From NCBI GenBank assembly GCA_009733575.1, contig ML769462.1, positions 89,159 through 153,158 on the forward strand: a stretch of 64,000 bases of DNA. Reading direction: 5' to 3'. Below are positions 60,213-64,000 of this stretch, one piece after another. Below the pieces are notes generated by a model. That model saw only the letters and a list, made by a program, of their open reading frames with translations. It ran no database searches and was not told the DNA's origin. The DNA is from Gymnopus androsaceus JB14. Taxonomy: Eukaryota > Basidiomycota > Agaricomycetes > Agaricales > Omphalotaceae. A program made the translations under genes and the position numbers. The number at the start of each line of letters is the position of its first letter. Within the stretch, counting starts at the first letter, position 1.

Positions 60213-60727
60213 TAGAACTCTATGCAAACTACGATACAATTCTCCAGACTAAGAAGCTGGGGTAGCAGACCTCGAGTCCGCAGGTGTTGAAGAATCTGAA
60301 GCTGCGGCATGATCAAGCGGGATCCGCCTTAGTCCATCTCGATTGGCTAATGTAGGACCATTCCGATCACGAGTCTTTCTTCTTTGAAATTTTTCATCAT
60401 AAATTCGAATTACCTGCGGACCCTGTCAATCCAGCTTCAGCACCAAGCTTTTTGTGTGTTCGATCGAGATTCGACGACTCGGCTGAATTCTCGGCTTTAA
60501 CAATTACTGAATCGTTAAAGTTTCTTCGACGCTCATCGACGTTCTCTGAACTACATAGCGCGCGCGCTCTCAGCAACAGAAAAACCTAAAATTGACCACC
60601 TCCGGCGACCCAGGTACCCAGGTCCCATATTGCCTTTCAAGATTCCACTACCAGAGCTACTAGGGACTCCTTGCTCACGCGTTTCTCATCAAAGAGCATG
60701 AATATATCAGTCACACTGACATGAACA
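60213..60727. other. MTQ2 3' flank
   Basis: Shared with 56049-56561. Non-coding, with GCGCGCGC near 60560; no separate gene seen. Confidence 0.5.
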
Positions 60728-60729
60728 AT

Positions 60730-60950
60730 GGTCGCTCTCTCGCTTCGCGTCGAGTTGGGTTCTGTCGATTTTTCTATGTGGCTACCTACGTTTCTCAAAA
60801 GACGGCATGAATTCATGAACCACGCTGACGTGAAAAAAAAGGGTCGCTCTTGTTACCTTGCTCGAGTTGGTTTTTTCTACGGCGTTTCTGAGCAGACGTC
60901 AACCATAATGACATGAGAAATGGGTCGCTCCTCATTTCCCTCCGCGTTAG
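60730..60950 (+). repeat. Degenerate ~100-bp promoter-type repeats upstream of the lectin
   Basis: Blocks GAGTTGGGTTCTGTCGATTT with TATGTGGCTAC.TACGTTTCTC recur at about 60750, 60949 and 61829, with a weaker one at about 60865 (CGAGTTGGTTTTTTCTACGG). Confidence 0.7.
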
Positions 60951-62696
60951 AGTTGGGTTCTGTCGATTTTTCTATGTGGCTACGTACGTTTCTCATCAGA
61001 TAGCAGCCTGAAAAATGGGACACCTGCACACAATGGCACATTCATCAACGGCGACTTACTGTTTTCACTTCATTCTCGATCTCGTCAGATGCGGGCTATC
61101 ATCGGGACTTCGAAGTCCCCATATTTCTTCGGCCGCTATTTTCGTGCTTACTCTGTCGTATATAAGTGGCGCATCTGGTAGGATTATCTACATAGTCTTT
61201 CTCCTCTATCTCACCTGCTTCTCATTCTAATGTCGCTTGTCCCAGGAGTTTGTATGTCTACCAATACTACCGGTGCTTCTGCTTTTCTAAACCGCTACAG
61301 ATTCTATTTCGAATGCCAAAGCGAAGATCGTCTTGGATCTCGACGGCGGTCAGAGAAGATTACCTCGTTGTCACTGACCGACTGACTATATGTATATGCT
61401 TCAGGCAACAGTGCAAATAGTAATGATGCTCGCTCCTTTGTTCTCGATTGACTGTCATTGATATCAACGCAGGGACTAAAATTCAGGCTTTCCAGAAATT
61501 CGGCTTCAACGAACTTTATACCTTGAATCAGCTCTGGCTGGTCCAAAAGATCGAGGGTGCGACCAATGTTTATAGCCTCCGCAATCTCCGAAGTGGGACA
61601 TATATGGACATGTCTTTGGACAGTGGTATGCTATGCTCCTTTAACTACATCAACCAGCCATTTTTATTCAAGAATTCCGAGTCCAGGTTCAGAAAGCGCA
61701 AATGGTAACCTAGTCTATGGATATGAAGCTGGAGGCACGCAGGGAGCAACCCCAACGAAAATCAACAATGGGAGGCGATTAAGGATGGAGTTTTTTACAA
61801 GTGCGCATTGTTCTTCAATCTCTCTCTTTGAGTTGGGTTCTGTCGATTTTTCTATGTGGCTACGTACGTTTCTCATCAGATAGCAGCCTGAAAAATGGGA
61901 CACCTGCACACAATGGCACATTCATCAACGGCGACTTACTGTTTTCACTTCATTCTCGATCTCGTCAGATGCGGGCTATCATCGGGACTTCGAAGTCCCC
62001 ATATTTCTTCGGCCGCTATTTCGTGCTTACTCTGTCGTATATAAGTGGCGCATCTGGTAGGATTATCTACATAGTCTTTCTCCTCTATCTCACCTGCTTC
62101 TCATTCTAATGTCGCTTGTCCCAGGAGTTTGTATGTCTACCAATACTACCGGTGCTTCTGCTTTTCTAAACCGCTACAGATTCTATTTCGAATGCCAAAG
62201 CGAAGATCGTCTTGGATCTCGACGGCGGTCAGAGAAGATTACCTCGTTGTCACTGACCGACTGACTATATGTATATGCTTCAGGCAACAGTGCAAATAGT
62301 AATGATGCTCGCTCCTTTGTTCTCGATTGACTGTCATTGATATCAACGCAGGGACTAAAATTCAGGCTTTCCAGAAATTCGGCTTCAACGAACTTTATAC
62401 CTTGAATCAGCTCTGGCTGGTCCAAAAGATCGAGGGTGCGACCAATGTTTATAGCCTCCGCAATCTCCGAAGTGGGACATATATGGATATGTCTTTGGAC
62501 AGTGGTATGCTATGCTCCTTTAACTACATCAACCAGCCATTTTTATTCAAGAATTCCGAGTCCAGGTTCAGAAAGCGCAAATGGTAACCTTGTCTATGGA
62601 TATGAAGCTGGAGGCACGCAGGGAGCAACCCCGCACGAAAATCAACAATGGGAGGCGATTAAGGATGGAGTTTTTTACAAGTGCGCATTGTTCTTC
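60951..62696 (+). repeat. Tandem duplication, unit 879-880 bp, of lectin promoter and first exons
   Basis: Unit 1 is 60951-61830 and unit 2 is 61831-62696, nearly identical. They differ by a one-base indel near 61141/62020 and one near 61750/62631. The duplication takes in promoter, ATG (61230 and 62109) and the first lectin exons. Confidence 0.93.
61230..61830 (+). pseudogene. Truncated duplicate of the lectin gene 5' half
   Basis: Same start (ATG 61230) and exons as the gene beginning at 62109, including NQLWLVQKIEG and YSLRNLRSGTYMD. It lacks one base near 61750 (CAACCCCAACG, where the downstream copy has CAACCCCGCACG), which breaks the frame in the second beta-trefoil repeat, and it has no protease part because the duplicated promoter follows at 61831. 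Confidence 0.85.
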
Positions 62697-63644
62697 ATTG
62701 TATCTGATGCACTTGTGTGACATTAATCAGGCTCCGCAATGTCTCAGGAGGTAGTGAGTATTCCCATCCCATTCGACGTGTATGTATCTGATGAATTTGC
62801 CAGCATTTCTCGAACTCCCGAATGGGTACATGTCTCATATATTATCCGCGAGTCGAGTGAGCTCACGAACATTAACTTTCTCAGTAATGACCAGAACGGG
62901 ACGAGAATCCACACGTGGGGGGCTGCATCATATGGCAACAGAGCTAATCAGCTTTGGGGCTTCGAGCGGCGCAGTAGGAGTGCTGAAGAAATACGCACTG
63001 CGTTAGACAATACTCGACACAAGAGTACTGACTTCAAATCGTATCCTGTTGACGAAATGTACGGTCTGATTCCCGCAGGCATCCTCATTGACTGATGGGA
63101 AATACAGCTACTTCGTCCTTGACAAGGCGTTCCACACCCAAATTCGTGACGCGAACTTGAAATCCTTCGTCTTGAGGAGCCAAATCTTTGATTGTGATGA
63201 TTTTGCTTGGGGTACGTGCTTCGAGGTCAAACCACATCCATCTGGATCCCTGCTTACAATCCCTATCCAGTTCACAAGGCTGGCGTCGCCAAGTGGGGGT
63301 ATGAAAACATCAAGGCTGATGTAAGTTCAACTGGGCACGACAAACTCATATGTTTACTCGGATGTTGCTAGGGATTGAGCATTCTTTGCGGCTTCATAGT
63401 AGGATCCACCACGGACGAGGGCCATGCTAACAACTGGACCCTGAGTGATGATCTCTCGAGTATCTTATTCTTTGAGTATGTCAATCCATCTCTTTACGGT
63501 GATAATACCTTCCTGAACCATTATTATAGGCCACAAAATGGGGAATTCTTGGTTCGTAGGGCCCCTGGAATTTGTCCCTACCATGCTGATTATTATTTTT
63601 TTGCAAAGCTCGACAATTATGCTGCCGCGTGGGGCATCTTCTGA
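62109..63644 (+). CDS. MOA-like chimerolectin: ricin-type beta-trefoil plus papain-like protease domain
   Basis: Resembles Marasmius oreades agglutinin, a secreted-type fungal defence lectin that binds terminal alpha-galactose glycans and has a calcium-activated cysteine protease domain harmful to nematodes. Visible: three beta-trefoil sub-repeats with Q-x-W type motifs (NQLW at about 62403, QQW at about 62647, NQLW at about 62950), then the C-terminal domain with Cys in FDCDDFAWG (about 63195), His in EGHANNW (about 63425) and Glu in ILFFEY (about 63470), matching the Cys-His-Glu layout of MOA. Introns separate several pieces; the junction near 63060-63080 and the segment 63220-63375 are not fully resolved, so intactness is likely but unproven. 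There is no signal peptide, as in MOA. The 5' half is duplicated upstream. Confidence 0.82.
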
Positions 63645-64000
63645 CCTTCATTGCCCGGCGATATAATACTGGGGATACTAGCGATTCGTGCTGCGTCGTG
63701 TATTCTCCGGAACCGGCGTTCCTCTCTAGGGACTGTAAAAGAGAGAGATAAATATGTATCTTTTTTGTATATAATCTTTTTTGTATATAATCCTGGCCAC
63801 AAAACCCCATGAAATCTAATCAATATTCCAATGGGAAAAAAGAGTCAATTTTGCTTGGCACAATTCATACTATAGGACTAGAGCAGTACAGATGATTCTC
63901 CCAAGCAATCCCATGTCCATTTCCTCCCCCCCCCCCCCCCCCAGATCAGAGAATACTTCTTGTACACTGTTTTCCTCATTCTCCCTTGCTATATGAGGTG
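63645..64000. other. 3' flank of the lectin gene
   Basis: Contains a tandem 20-bp repeat TTTTTTGTATATAATC (63758-63790) and a run of 17 C at 63926-63942. No gene seen. Confidence 0.6.

Larger units (their letters stand above)
58362..60729 (+). repeat. Direct repeat unit R' carrying MTQ2 copy 2
   Basis: Second copy of R, longer because of the MITE at 59194-59489. It runs on directly into the lectin region with GGTCGCTCTC, which suggests that this junction is the ancestral one and the R/arm junction at 56563 the derived one. Confidence 0.88.

Overview
This 64-kb window is nuclear DNA of a filamentous fungus, almost certainly a mushroom-forming basidiomycete (Agaricomycete). The evidence is many 45-80 bp GT-AG introns (a few GC-AG), a Marasmius-oreades-agglutinin-like chimerolectin, a tandem DUF4419 family, and dense class I and class II transposons. 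There are no bacterial operons, CRISPR arrays or rRNA genes, and I found no convincing tRNA.

Layout, left to right. 1-5443: Ty1/copia retrotransposon (minus strand), left LTR cut by the window edge. 6012-7240: NmrA-like Rossmann gene (minus) with two frameshifts. 8177-12844: DNA ligase IV, apparently complete. 13163-15960: forkhead transcription factor. 16575-34423: a 17.85-kb DNA transposon that I delimited from the sequence (imperfect terminal inverted repeats of 25-40 bp, 6-bp target duplication CGATTC, and empty-site paralogues within this same window). It carries a HECT-like ubiquitin-ligase gene, a 158-bp satellite array, a very large unknown protein, an unknown minus-strand protein and a DDE integrase-type transposase. 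34453-45560: four tandem DUF4419 copies, labelled A to D. A is broken by the big transposon, a hAT-like MITE and a frameshift. B is truncated. C carries a 139-bp inverted-repeat insert. D is intact. 45944-48118: ADE17 (AICAR transformylase/IMP cyclohydrolase), whose 5' end is also duplicated behind DUF4419 copy C. 48328-49348: ERG3 C-5 sterol desaturase. 49714-50160: small unknown gene. 50842-52440: Tc1/mariner-type element. 52452-60729: a rearranged segment with two inverted arms of about 1.4 kb and two direct copies of the eRF1-methyltransferase gene MTQ2. 60730-63644: MOA-like lectin/cysteine-protease gene with a tandemly duplicated 5' half.

The ancestral order, with insertions removed, reads: forkhead gene - DUF4419 cluster - ADE17 - ERG3. 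The large transposon landed between the promoter and the start codon of DUF4419 copy A, so the promoter remnant lies at about 16.5 kb and the coding sequence at 34.45 kb.

Two cautions. Several conserved genes (ADE17 last exon, NmrA gene, both MTQ2 copies) carry single-base frameshifts, so residual assembly indels are possible. Three mobile-element ORFs (copia pol, the large cargo protein, the DDE transposase) each carry one TGA where the family context suggests CGA (Arg), consistent with CpG deamination.
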